Below, one piece after another: positions 54,710 through 63,196 of a stretch of DNA of 64,000 nt (position 1 is its first letter; each line of letters begins with the position of its first letter). The position numbers and the translations under genes were made by a program. The notes under the pieces are model-generated. The model had not been told where the DNA came from. It worked only from the letters and a program-made list of their open reading frames with translations, and did not search any database. This DNA comes from Gordonia terrae. Its GTDB lineage: Bacteria > Actinomycetota > Actinomycetes > Mycobacteriales > Mycobacteriaceae. The DNA is taken from assembly GCF_001698225.1 (NCBI RefSeq), contig NZ_CP016594.1, forward strand, positions 5,270,001 through 5,334,000, given 5' to 3'.

Positions 54710-54727
54710 AGATAGATCGTTCTACTT
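54710..54727. promoter_or_regulatory. Candidate TetR operator
   Basis: Near-palindrome AGATAGATCGTTCTACTT in the 77-nt gap between the hydrolase and TetR genes. Confidence 0.45.
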
Positions 54728-54774
54728 AGAAGGAAGATAAGCTGTCACGGCACGATGCGCAAGGAGGAGACGTC

Positions 54775-55356
54775 ATGGCAGCAGACCCCACGACTCGCGA
54801 CCGGATCCTGGAGGCCACCGCGGAGTTGTATCGCCGTCAGGGAATGCCGGCCACCGGACTCAAACAGATCTCGGCGGCGGCGCAGGCGCCTTTCGGATCG
54901 ATCTACCATCACTTCCCCGGCGGCAAAGAGGCGATCAGCGTCGAGGTCATCCGGCGCGAGGGGCTCCGGTACGGCGAGTTCGTCGGCGAGCAACTGGCCG
55001 CCACCGACCCTCTCTCCGGTATCCCGTCACTGTTCGAGAACGCGGGAAAGTTGCTCGACGCCCAGGATTACGGCGAGGCGTGTTCCATCGAGACCATCGC
55101 GCTGGAAGTCGCGAGCACCAACGAGCGCCTCCGCCTCGAGGCCGCCGACGTCTTCGAGAGCTGGCTGGCCGGTCTCGCCGCCTGGTTCGGTCAGCTCGAC
55201 ATCACGGAGTCGGAGGCTCGTCGGCTGGCGCTGATCACTCTCACCGCCCTCGAAGGCGCCTTCGTGCTGTGCCGCACGCTGCGGTCGGTCGAGCCGATCA
55301 CGAGCGCCGGGCACGGCGTGCAGGCCGCCGTTCACGCCGCGGTCCGTTCCGGGTGA
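54775..55356 (+). CDS. TetR-family regulator (YxaF/LmrA-type)
   Basis: 193 residues, AAGGAGGAG before the ATG. HTH PATGLKQISAAAQAPFGSIYHHFPGGKEA with the GSIYHHFPGGK motif of the YxaF/LmrA subgroup, often repressors of drug or flavonoid-responsive genes. Divergent from the alpha/beta-hydrolase. Confidence 0.9.
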   Translation: MAADPTTRDRILEATAELYRRQGMPATGLKQISAAAQAPFGSIYHHFPGGKEAISVEVIRREGLRYGEFVGEQLAATDPLSGIPSLFENAGKLLDAQDYGEACSIETIALEVASTNERLRLEAADVFESWLAGLAAWFGQLDITESEARRLALITLTALEGAFVLCRTLRSVEPITSAGHGVQAAVHAAVRSG

Positions 55357-55375
55357 CACCCGGCGCGATCAGGCG

Positions 55376-56428
55376 TCAGGCCGACGAACCGGCCTTCAGG
55401 AGCTCCTGGAGGATCTTGCCGCCGATCTCCGGGATGAGGCCGGGGCCGGTCTCCGGGAGGTTCTGCGGCAGCAGCCCCGGCTCGTGAGTGGCCGGGATAC
55501 GGGCGGTCCGGGTCGCCTCCAGCCTGATGCCGGTCTGCTGCGCCTTCGCCAGCGGGGTCTGGTACTTCTCGAGTTCCGTTGCGGTGGTGAGCGACCCGAC
55601 GACACGCAGCCCCATGGCCCCGAAGTCAGCCGCCCCGCGCCGGATGTGGTTGGGCGACGTGATCAGCACGATGTCGCGGATGCCCTGCGCCCGCAGGATC
55701 TCGGCGGTGTTCTGTGCATTGGCCACGGTCGACCCCGACTTGTCCTCGGTGAGAATGCGGCTCGCGCTGACACCGTTGTCCACGAGCCACGTTCGCATCG
55801 CGGCCGCTTCGGTGACACCCTTCTTCGGCACCCCGCCGGTCACCACTATGGGCGCGCCGGTCGTCACCTCCGACTGGGCCTTGCCGGCGGACACCCGGTT
55901 GACAAGTTCCGGCGCCATCTTGCCGTTCGCGTTCAGTCCGTACCCGAGGACGACGATGGCCACGCGGCCGGACACCGGTCGGGGCGTGGTACTCGGCACG
56001 ATCTGCGCCGCGGTCGCGACACCGGAGATGATGTTGCGTGCGGTCGTGGCCAGGGCCGGATTGATCATCGACAGCCGGTTGAGTGCCGACTGGACTTGGT
56101 CCGCTCGCTGCGCTCCCGGCGCCGAGCGTCCGACGACGACGTCGTCGAGCTGATCCGACCAGATCGCCTGTAGAGCAAGCGCATGGGCGTCGGCCGGCGC
56201 CACCGTGAGGACTTGCTGGAGCAGCTCGAGACCACCCGCGACGTCACCTCCGGCGAACTTCGACTGAGCATCGTTGTACAGACCGGCCGGGTCGATCGCG
56301 GACGCGGTCGTCACCACCGACGCATCCTGCGCCGGCAACGTCCCGACCGCCACGCCACCGAGCGCGGCGACCGCGATCGTCGCCGCAGCCGCCAGCTTCC
56401 TGCGCTTCACTCTGGTCACACCAGTCAC
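55376..56428 (-). CDS. YdcF/SanA-family (DUF218) exported protein
   Basis: 350 residues from GTG 56428; GTG 56419 and 56410 are alternatives. The N-terminus is a signal peptide or anchor (KRRKLAAAATIAVAALGGVAVG). A helical repeat-like region follows (~45-130), then the DUF218 core (VAIVVLGYGLN; GAPIVVTGG; EDKSGSTVANAQNTAEIL; VLITSPNHIRRG). Family members act on envelope precursors. The helical insert before the core is unusual. The frame open to 56731 crosses the neighbour's terminator. Confidence 0.78.
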   Translation of the reverse strand: MTGVTRVKRRKLAAAATIAVAALGGVAVGTLPAQDASVVTTASAIDPAGLYNDAQSKFAGGDVAGGLELLQQVLTVAPADAHALALQAIWSDQLDDVVVGRSAPGAQRADQVQSALNRLSMINPALATTARNIISGVATAAQIVPSTTPRPVSGRVAIVVLGYGLNANGKMAPELVNRVSAGKAQSEVTTGAPIVVTGGVPKKGVTEAAAMRTWLVDNGVSASRILTEDKSGSTVANAQNTAEILRAQGIRDIVLITSPNHIRRGAADFGAMGLRVVGSLTTATELEKYQTPLAKAQQTGIRLEATRTARIPATHEPGLLPQNLPETGPGLIPEIGGKILQELLKAGSSA

Positions 56429-56460
56429 TCGCGTAACAGTACGAGGGATGTACAACGACC

Positions 56461-56498
56461 CCGCACCCGTCCGATCCCAGATCGGTAACGGGGTGCGG
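56461..56498 (-). terminator. Nested hairpin after the DoxX-like gene
   Basis: Outer arms CCGCACCC/GGGTGCGG (56461-56468, 56491-56498) and inner CCGATC/GATCGG (56471-56485), directly after the stop at 56521. Confidence 0.6.
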
Positions 56499-56520
56499 AG
56501 TCTCTTGCGGCCGGGCAAGC

Positions 56521-56979
56521 TCAGCGCTTCAGGCCGGCCACCTTGAGCAGCTCCGGGCGTCGCAGGACCAACCCGATCCACATGAATACGCCGAGGTAGA
56601 CCGCGAACAGGATCGTGTCGAACAGCGGTGCCTCGATCCGCATGTTCGCCGTGACCGCGCCACCGAGGTAGGCCGTGATCCCCACCGCGCCGAGCACGGC
56701 GGTGCGCGGGATCGCGTAGACGACCAGGCACACGAGCAACACGACCCCCATCACGATGGCCTGGTTGGCGGGAAAGCCGAGCTCCCGCGTGCCGTCGATC
56801 ACCGCCTGCGGACGGGCCAGCTTGCCTGCGACGTCGAACGCGAGGAATGCGCCGACCAGAACACTGATCACGATTCCCGTTGTGCGGCGCCAGTTCCGGC
56901 GGGCCGGCTGCGCCTCGTCGGACGCGGGGTTCGTGGTCGTCGGGGCGGCGGTGTCCTCGGTGCTGCTGTTGCGGCTCAT
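56521..56979 (-). CDS. DoxX-like small membrane protein
   Basis: 152 residues from ATG 56979 with CAGGAGAAC before it. Polar N-terminal ~27 residues, then four membrane segments; VLVGAFLAFDVAGKLARPQAVIDGTRELGFP is the DoxX-like/DUF4267 pattern. Function unknown. The frame open to 57381 overlaps the HNH gene and is rejected. Confidence 0.78.
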   Translation of the reverse strand: MSRNSSTEDTAAPTTTNPASDEAQPARRNWRRTTGIVISVLVGAFLAFDVAGKLARPQAVIDGTRELGFPANQAIVMGVVLLVCLVVYAIPRTAVLGAVGITAYLGGAVTANMRIEAPLFDTILFAVYLGVFMWIGLVLRRPELLKVAGLKR

Positions 56980-57097
56980 GATGTTCTCCTGGCGGCTCGG
57001 GCGAGTGTGTTGTGCAGGGATAGACACGCCTGCTCGCCAGAACTCATCGCGGGGCCGCGCATTCTGGGTTTCGAAGTAGCGCGACGACGATCGACGA

Positions 57098-58474
57098 CTA
57101 CGCCGCCGACCTGGCCAGGTCGACGTGAGAAGACCTATTTTCCTTCCACTCCCAGACGGCGTAGAGCACTTCGGTGGTGTAGCCCAGATCCATCCGGCCA
57201 CCACCGACCGGCACCGTCGCGTCAGTGCTGATACGAGGGTTTGGCAACCACTCCGGCGGCTTCGAAGTCGGTGGCGCCACCTCGATCTCGGCACCGTCCG
57301 GGCGATGGAACGTGAACCGCTGCAACCCGTGCGCGGTGATCGAGAACTCACCCCGATGCAACGCCCGATGACACGACCCACACAACAAGATCAGATTGTC
57401 CGGATCGGTCCGCCCACCCGCCGACCAGAACACCGCATGATGGGCATGCAGATGACGCGTCCGCCCGCACCCCGGCATCTGACAGCACCGATCCCGCACG
57501 AACAACGCCCGCACCAACGCCTTGTTGGGTGCCCGCTTCCGACGGCCCACCCCCAACAGCGCCAGCTTCCCCGGCTGCCCGGGAACCGGGCGGCTGACCA
57601 CCTCACGGGTCGACGCCCCGCACCGGGCTTCAGCCATCTCGGCCTCCGACAACCCGGGACCATCATCGAGATGAGCCGACTCCACCCCCTCACCGGCATG
57701 AATGAGAATTTCCGCACCCGGCGCAAGATCGGGCATCGCGATCCCTTCATGCACCATGTCGGCCATCGCCACCACCGCCGGTGCCACATTCGACGGCACC
57801 TGCCGCCACAAATCCCGACGCCGCGCCGGAACCATCTCCGAATCAGGTTCAGTGTTCCGCGGAACACTCTCGACCGACGGTAGATCCGGGTCATCGCAGG
57901 TCCGGGTGCGTTCATACTCCGCCCGCACCGTCCCAGCAAGGAACCGCGCACCATCCAACGGACTCAACCGCAGCGACACCGACAGCGACCCGTCATCGTT
58001 CCACTTCCACCGGCCGGTCGACTCCACCGGCGGCCGGCTCCCCTCCTCGACGCCACGGTTGCGGTCGATCTGGCCCATCGCCCGTACCGCCCGATCCAAC
58101 TGACTCGCCGTCGCCGACAACGCCAGATTCACCAACTCGGGCTCACGTTCAGGCGTGGCGACCCGTGTCAGGGCGCGGACCTTCGAATATGTCAGCCGAC
58201 CCTCGCGAAACGCCTTGCGGATCACCGGCAATTCTCGTATCGCCTTGGCGACCCTCACCTGCTCATGCGCCGTTCGCGCTGCAATGCCGGCCTTCCACGA
58301 CAACCAGTGCGCCAGGGAATGTATCCCCGGCCCCCGCCACGACTCCCGCTCATCCAGTTCCGCCACCAGTTCAAAGAAATCCGCTGTCAACGCCGTTATC
58401 TGAGCCGCATACCCCAACACCCGCGCCTCGAGCACCTCATCCGACAACGACACCGGATCCGCACCGTCGAACAT
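57098..58474 (-). CDS. DUF222/HNH endonuclease-domain protein (13E12 repeat family)
   Basis: 458 residues from ATG 58474 (GTG 58516 possible). DUF222 domain in the N-terminal two-thirds, then a complete HNH zinc motif (CQMPGCGRTRHLHAHHAVFWSAGG, LLCGSCHRALHRG). The family is highly repeated in mycolata genomes, is linked to REP13E12 elements in M. tuberculosis, and its role is unproven. An 18-bp palindrome lies inside the gene (57851-57868) and again just upstream (58602-58619). Confidence 0.9.
   Translation of the reverse strand: MFDGADPVSLSDEVLEARVLGYAAQITALTADFFELVAELDERESWRGPGIHSLAHWLSWKAGIAARTAHEQVRVAKAIRELPVIRKAFREGRLTYSKVRALTRVATPEREPELVNLALSATASQLDRAVRAMGQIDRNRGVEEGSRPPVESTGRWKWNDDGSLSVSLRLSPLDGARFLAGTVRAEYERTRTCDDPDLPSVESVPRNTEPDSEMVPARRRDLWRQVPSNVAPAVVAMADMVHEGIAMPDLAPGAEILIHAGEGVESAHLDDGPGLSEAEMAEARCGASTREVVSRPVPGQPGKLALLGVGRRKRAPNKALVRALFVRDRCCQMPGCGRTRHLHAHHAVFWSAGGRTDPDNLILLCGSCHRALHRGEFSITAHGLQRFTFHRPDGAEIEVAPPTSKPPEWLPNPRISTDATVPVGGGRMDLGYTTEVLYAVWEWKENRSSHVDLARSAA
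57851..57868. repeat. 18-bp palindrome, copy in the HNH gene
   Basis: AGTGTTCCGCGGAACACT, perfect, preceded by AGGTTC. It encodes SVPRNTE in the gene. Confidence 0.6.
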
Positions 58475-58601
58475 CGACGCAACATCCCCACCGCCACGAA
58501 ATGTGCTGACCCCCACCGCAACCCCCCGGTCCGAACAACAGGAACAAGACCAAGGTATCGGGCGGCACCGACAATCCCGCGAGCCTCAATCCAAGGTTCA
58601 G

Positions 58602-58619
58602 AGTGTTCCGCGGAACACT
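58602..58619. repeat. 18-bp palindrome, copy upstream of the HNH gene
   Basis: Identical to the copy at 57851-57868 and also preceded by AGGTTCAG; 128 nt before the HNH start. Confidence 0.6.
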
Positions 58620-58753
58620 CGCGAGCTACCCCGTCCACCGCGCCGCGCGCGGTCACGACGCGACCCGCGCTTCACCAAATGGCGGGTCATCGTTGTTTGG
58701 CCTCGTCATCATCGTCGAGGCTCCGGGCGGCCTCGATCCCGGCCCGGAGATCA

Positions 58754-59188
58754 CTACGCAGAGGCAACCAGCTTGACGAGCGGATACTCCCGCGATGACT
58801 TCTTCTGATACTTGGCGTATCGCGGCTGCGCCTCGACCACCCGATCCCACGCCGACGCGCGCTCATCCGCGTCGAGCACGACCGGTCGCACCGCCACCGG
58901 CTCCTCCCCATGCCGCTCGACCGACACGCCATCGGGACGGGCCGTCAGGTTGGCGAACCAGTCCGGGTTCCGGTCGCCGCCACCCGATGCGACGACCAGC
59001 CAGCCGTCACCGTCGGCGAACCAGCTCAGGGGTGTCTCACGCACGAGACCAGAGCGCCTGCCGGTCGTGCGCAGGATGAGCATCTCCATCCCCCACATCG
59101 ATCCGGACTTCTTCCGGATGCGGGCGACGGTGCGCTCGTTGGTCTTTCGCTGGTACCAGAGCGAGAGTGACCGCAGGGACAAGGACAT
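58754..59188 (-). CDS. Deazaflavin-dependent nitroreductase-family protein (second copy)
   Basis: 144 residues from ATG 59188. MLILRTTGRRSGLVRETPLSWFADGDGWLVVASGGGDRNPDWFANL is the F420-binding Ddn-type signature. Divergent in sequence from the 28986 copy. Starts 113 nt from the pntB terminator. Confidence 0.86.
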   Translation of the reverse strand: MSLSLRSLSLWYQRKTNERTVARIRKKSGSMWGMEMLILRTTGRRSGLVRETPLSWFADGDGWLVVASGGGDRNPDWFANLTARPDGVSVERHGEEPVAVRPVVLDADERASAWDRVVEAQPRYAKYQKKSSREYPLVKLVASA

Positions 59189-59301
59189 GACTTCCTCCGA
59201 TGAGATCAGGTGATGCGCCGACAGTACGGCGCCGGCCGGCCCCACGGCTTCTCGATTCCTGCTCGATCGGTCGATCCCGGAACGGTCGGACGCCGCGACG
59301 A

Positions 59302-59338
59302 CGAGGCCCCGGCAACCAGAACGGTTGCCGGGGCCTCG
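59302..59338 (-). terminator. Terminator of the pnt operon
   Basis: CGAGGCCCCGGCAACC (59302-59317), loop, and its exact complement (59323-59338): a 16-bp perfect stem 17 nt after pntB. Confidence 0.8.
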
Positions 59339-59355
59339 GGAGTAACGTGAAAACG

Positions 59356-60906
59356 TTAGAGCGCCTTGAGTTCCTCGATGACGCTGTCGACGCTCTTCTT
59401 GGCGTCGCCGAAGAGCATGCTGGTGCCGTCGGCGAAGAACAGCGGGTTCTCGATGCCGGCGTAACCCGAACTCATCGACCGCTTCAGCACGATGGTCGAT
59501 CGCGCCTCGTCGACGTTGAGGATCGGCATGCCGTGGATCGGCGAGCTCGGATCATTGCGGGCCGCGGGGTTGGTGACGTCGTTGGCCCCGATGACGATGG
59601 CGACGTCGGTCCGGCTGAATTCGCCGTTGATGTCGTCCATCTCCTTCATCGAGTCGTATTCGACGTCGGCCTCCGCGAGCAGCACGTTCATGTGACCGGG
59701 CATGCGACCGGCGACCGGGTGGATCGCGTACTTGACCTCGACTCCCTTGGCCTCCAACAGCTTTGCCATCTCCTTGACCGCATGCTGGGCCTGCGCCACG
59801 GCCAGACCGTACCCGGGGACGACGATGACCTGGTTGGCATACGCCATCTGGATCGCGGCGTCGGCGGCCGAGGTCGCCTTGACCGTGCCGCCTTCGGCAC
59901 CGGGGCCGCCCACGGCAGCGGCATCGCCGCCGCCGAACGAGCCGAACACGATGGCCGGGATCGACCGGTTCATGGCCTTGGCCATCAGGTTGGTCAGGAT
60001 CGAACCCGAGGCGCCGACGATCATGCCGGCGACGATCAGCGCGGTGTTGTCCAGCGCGATACCCGCGGCGGCAGCCGACAGACCCGTCATCGCGTTGAGC
60101 AGCGAGATGACCACCGGCATGTCCGCGCCACCGATGGGGAACACCACGAACAGACCCATCACACCGGCGGCCACCAGCACGGCGACCATCCACCAGACAC
60201 TCGCGCCGCCGCCGTTGGAAGCATCGACGCCGAGGTAGATCGCCAATCCCAGTGCGACGATGAGCAACACGATGTTGGCGGCCTGGAACAGCTTGGCGTT
60301 GGAGACGAAGGTCTTCTCCAACCCCTTCGGCATGATCTCCTGCAGCTTCGCGAACGCCACCAGCGATCCCCAGAACGAGACCGAACCGATGATCGCGGCG
60401 ATCAGCGAGCCGATCACCAGCGGCGAGGCCGGTTCGACGTTGTGGAAGGTCGAGAACCCGGAGGTCTCGATGAACTCGGCCCAGGCGATGAGCGCCACGG
60501 TGCCACCACCGACGCCGTTGAACAGCGCGACCAGCTGCGGCATGGCCGTCATCTTGGTCTTCAGGGCAGGCGGGATACCCAGAGCCACACCGAGAACCAG
60601 ACCGACGACGATGAGCACCCAATTGATCGTGGGCACGCCCTCGGTCGAGTGCCCATCGGAACCGACAGCCCCTTCGTTCCAGACGTAGAGCAGCGTCGCG
60701 GCGACGGCCAGACCCATACCCACCGCGGCGATCCAGTTGCCGCGCACCGCGGTCTTGGGTCCGGTCAGACCCATCAGGCCGTAGATGAACAGGGAGAACG
60801 AGACGATGTAGAGCGCGGTCACCAGGTAGGCGACGCCCTCGCTCGGGGTGTGCGCACCCGCCGCGAGTACCAGCTGTGACATAGATGTTTCTGGGGAGCC
60901 GTTCAT
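59356..60906 (-). CDS. pntB: NAD(P) transhydrogenase beta subunit
   Basis: 516 residues, overlapping the pntAB stop (ATGA). About nine membrane segments, then the NADP-binding domain III (VIVVPGYGLAVAQAQHAVKE, GRMPGHMNVLLAEADV, VIGANDVTNPAA, KRSMSSGYAG). Couples hydride transfer from NADH to NADP+ with proton entry, supplying NADPH. An ATG 8 codons downstream (MSQLV) is also possible. Confidence 0.95.
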   Translation of the reverse strand: MNGSPETSMSQLVLAAGAHTPSEGVAYLVTALYIVSFSLFIYGLMGLTGPKTAVRGNWIAAVGMGLAVAATLLYVWNEGAVGSDGHSTEGVPTINWVLIVVGLVLGVALGIPPALKTKMTAMPQLVALFNGVGGGTVALIAWAEFIETSGFSTFHNVEPASPLVIGSLIAAIIGSVSFWGSLVAFAKLQEIMPKGLEKTFVSNAKLFQAANIVLLIVALGLAIYLGVDASNGGGASVWWMVAVLVAAGVMGLFVVFPIGGADMPVVISLLNAMTGLSAAAAGIALDNTALIVAGMIVGASGSILTNLMAKAMNRSIPAIVFGSFGGGDAAAVGGPGAEGGTVKATSAADAAIQMAYANQVIVVPGYGLAVAQAQHAVKEMAKLLEAKGVEVKYAIHPVAGRMPGHMNVLLAEADVEYDSMKEMDDINGEFSRTDVAIVIGANDVTNPAARNDPSSPIHGMPILNVDEARSTIVLKRSMSSGYAGIENPLFFADGTSMLFGDAKKSVDSVIEELKAL

Positions 60907-61208
60907 TTGGCCGCCTCCTTCTTACCCTTGAACATGCCCAGCATGCGGTCGGTGACCGCGAAGCCACCGATCACGTTGAGCGTGCCGAACACCAGCGCGA
61001 CGAAGGCGATGATGCGCACACCCCACCCGGCGTCGGCGGGCAACTTGCCCAGGACCACCAGCGCGCCGAGCACGACGATGCCGTGAATGGCGTTGGTGCC
61101 CGACATCAACGGGGTGTGCAGGGTGTTGGGGACCTTGGAGATGACGGCGAAGCCGACGAACCCGGCGAGCACCAGGATCGCGAGGTTCGCGAGAAGACCG
61201 GCATACAT
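60903..61208 (-). CDS. pntAB: NAD(P) transhydrogenase alpha-2 (membrane) subunit
   Basis: 101 residues from ATG 61208, one-base overlap with pntAA (TGATG). Three to four membrane segments (NLAILVLAGFVGFAVISKVP; TPLMSGTNAIHGIVVLG). Forms the N-terminal membrane part that is fused to PntAA in E. coli but separate in this lineage. Confidence 0.92.
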   Translation of the reverse strand: MYAGLLANLAILVLAGFVGFAVISKVPNTLHTPLMSGTNAIHGIVVLGALVVLGKLPADAGWGVRIIAFVALVFGTLNVIGGFAVTDRMLGMFKGKKEAAK

Positions 61209-62296
61209 CAGGCAGACACCTCCTGCTCGGTACGGGTGACGCACGCGGCCGCAATGACCTCGTCGTCGAAATCCGGTGTGATGGAGCCGTTGTCGTCGAG
61301 CATCAGCTCGATGAGCGCCAGCAGGTTCTTCGAGTACAGCTCGCTGGCGTGCTCGGGCATGGTCGCCGGCAGATTCAGCGGGGCGGCGATCGTCACGTCG
61401 TGCTTGACGACGGTCTGACCCGGCTCGGTCAACTCGCAGTTGCCGCCGGTCTCCCCGGCGAGGTCGACGACCACGCTGCCCGGCTTCATGCCCTCGACCG
61501 CAGCCGCGGTCACGAGCCGCGGCGCCGGACGACCCGGCACGAGCGCGGTGGTGATCACCACGTCGAAACCCTTGATCGCGTCTTCGAGCGCCTGTTGCTG
61601 CTGCGCGCGCTCGGACTCGGTGAGCTCACGGGCGTACCCGCCCTCACCGGCCGCGTCGATACCCAGGTCGAGCCATTGGGCGCCGACCGATCGGACCTGC
61701 TCGGCGACCTCGGGACGCACGTCGTAGCCGGTGGTCCGCGCACCGAGCCGCTTGGCCGTGGCCAACGCCTGCAGGCCCGCGACACCGACACCCAGAACCA
61801 GCACCGTGGCCGGCTTCACCGTGCCGGCGGCGGTCGTCAGCATCGGGAAGAAGCGCGTCGAGACATCCGCCGCCACCACGACCGACTTGTAGCCCGCGAC
61901 GTTGGCCTGCGAGCTCAGCGCGTCCATCACCTGGGCGCGGGAGATACGCGGGATGGCCTCCACCGCGTAAGCCTCCACGCCGGCATCGCGCAGGGTGCCG
62001 ATCTGATTGTCGGCGTTCCGCGGCGCGAGGAAGCCGATCAGCTTCTGTCCGCTCCGCAGCTTGCCGATCTCCGAATCCGACGGCGGCGACACCCGCAGAA
62101 CCACATCGGACCCGTACGGATCGCCGATCGTCGCACCGGCTTCGGTGTACGCCTCGTCGGGGATCAGGGCGCCGAGACCGGCCCCCGACTCCACCACGAC
62201 GGGCACACCCTTGCCCACCAGCGCGGCGACGACCTTCGGGACCAGCGCCACCCGGCGCTCCCCCTCGGCCGTCTCGCGCACGACACCCACTGTCAT
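61208..62296 (-). CDS. pntAA: NAD(P) transhydrogenase alpha-1 (NAD-binding) subunit
   Basis: 362 residues. GVVRETAEGERRVALVPKVV opens the alanine-dehydrogenase/transhydrogenase fold; NAD-binding VLVLGVGVAGLQALATAKRLGA at ~170; ITTALVPGRPAP loop and DLAGETGGNCELT. No membrane segments, as expected for the split form. GGGTGAG precedes the ATG. First gene of pntAA-pntAB-pntB. Confidence 0.95.
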   Translation of the reverse strand: MTVGVVRETAEGERRVALVPKVVAALVGKGVPVVVESGAGLGALIPDEAYTEAGATIGDPYGSDVVLRVSPPSDSEIGKLRSGQKLIGFLAPRNADNQIGTLRDAGVEAYAVEAIPRISRAQVMDALSSQANVAGYKSVVVAADVSTRFFPMLTTAAGTVKPATVLVLGVGVAGLQALATAKRLGARTTGYDVRPEVAEQVRSVGAQWLDLGIDAAGEGGYARELTESERAQQQQALEDAIKGFDVVITTALVPGRPAPRLVTAAAVEGMKPGSVVVDLAGETGGNCELTEPGQTVVKHDVTIAAPLNLPATMPEHASELYSKNLLALIELMLDDNGSITPDFDDEVIAAACVTRTEQEVSA

Positions 62297-62428
62297 CTAT
62301 CTCACCCTGTCTGGTCGGCGCCGCTCGTCGCAGCGCCGTTGGTTGGCGCCTGTGCTCGGCGCGTCTTGTCAACGAGGTGACCTGCCCCCAGATCGTGCAG
62401 CTCCGCCATGTGTGTCGGCGGAACGGAC

Positions 62429-62443
62429 GACCTGACGCAGGTC
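62429..62443. promoter_or_regulatory. Short palindrome upstream of pntAA
   Basis: GACCTG-ACG-CAGGTC in the 473-nt space 62297-62769 between pntAA and the divergent VOC gene; it extends toward a weaker outer repeat (GTGACCTGC near 62378). Nothing else is clear in this space apart from the two presumed promoters. Confidence 0.3.
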
Positions 62444-62769
62444 ACGAGGTGCACGGGTTCGACAAGGGATGACTGTCTCCCGGCTCACATAAAGGTGCGT
62501 TGAACATAACATGCGTTCTCAGCGGCAGCTCAGGTGAGTCGGATACCTCACTCAACCCTTGACGCTGCGGTTTTGGTCGTTTCTGGACAGTTGTCTGTAC
62601 AGGTGTCGTCCTCGCGGGGGTGCGGCACGAACACTGTCTCGGGGCGTCACCAGACACTGTCGCCCGTTCCGGCGAGAAGCGCGTTCGTCAACCTCGGAGT
62701 TCGGCAGTCTTCCGTCCGCTCACGGCGCATCATGACTTACAGAGCCGAGACTTCGTAGGAGAACCGATC

Positions 62770-63168
62770 ATGGCCACATTTCCTGCCATCGCCCACGTCG
62801 CGATCACCGTCAGCAACCTCGAGAACAGTTCTGCGTGGTATCAGACCCTGTTCGGAAGCGCACCCGTCCTGGATGAAGACGAGGAGGGCGGCACCTTCCA
62901 TCACACCGTCTTCGAACTCGCCGGCGGGATGTTGTTCGGTCTTCACGCCCACACCGGAAACGCCGCCGATCAGCGGTTCGACGAGCGGGCCGTCGGACTC
63001 GATCACGTGGGGTTCGCCTGTACCCAGGACGAACTCCGGACCTGGCAGGATCGGCTCGACGCCGCGGGTATCCCGCACAGCGGAATCCGGCACGCGCACT
63101 ACGGTTCCGGGTTGTCGTTCCGCGACCCCGACAACATCGCGCTCGAGTTCTTCGCACCGCCCGCGTGA
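62770..63168 (+). CDS. VOC-family dioxygenase/glyoxalase-fold protein
   Basis: 132 residues from ATG 62770, preceded by AGGAGAACC. IAHVAITVSNLENSSAWYQTLFG opens the first VOC module; GLDHVGFACTQDELRTWQDRL the second; ends LSFRDPDNIALEFFAPP with the metal-ligand glutamate. Two histidines (AHVAI, DHVGF) complete a likely metal site. Substrate unknown. Confidence 0.87.
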   Translation: MATFPAIAHVAITVSNLENSSAWYQTLFGSAPVLDEDEEGGTFHHTVFELAGGMLFGLHAHTGNAADQRFDERAVGLDHVGFACTQDELRTWQDRLDAAGIPHSGIRHAHYGSGLSFRDPDNIALEFFAPPA

Positions 63169-63196
63169 CGCGGTCGCGCGGCCTCGGCGCGTTGCC

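Noticed and set aside
57098..58474. Prophage or homing-endonuclease assignment of the HNH gene
   Set aside because: DUF222/HNH genes are ordinary multi-copy residents of mycolata genomes, and no phage genes or interrupted host gene are seen nearby.
59200..60879. A 559-codon frame on + opposite pntB
   Set aside because: Composition is typical of an antisense shadow (Asp/His/Arg/Gly rich, no domain), whereas pntB is fully conserved.
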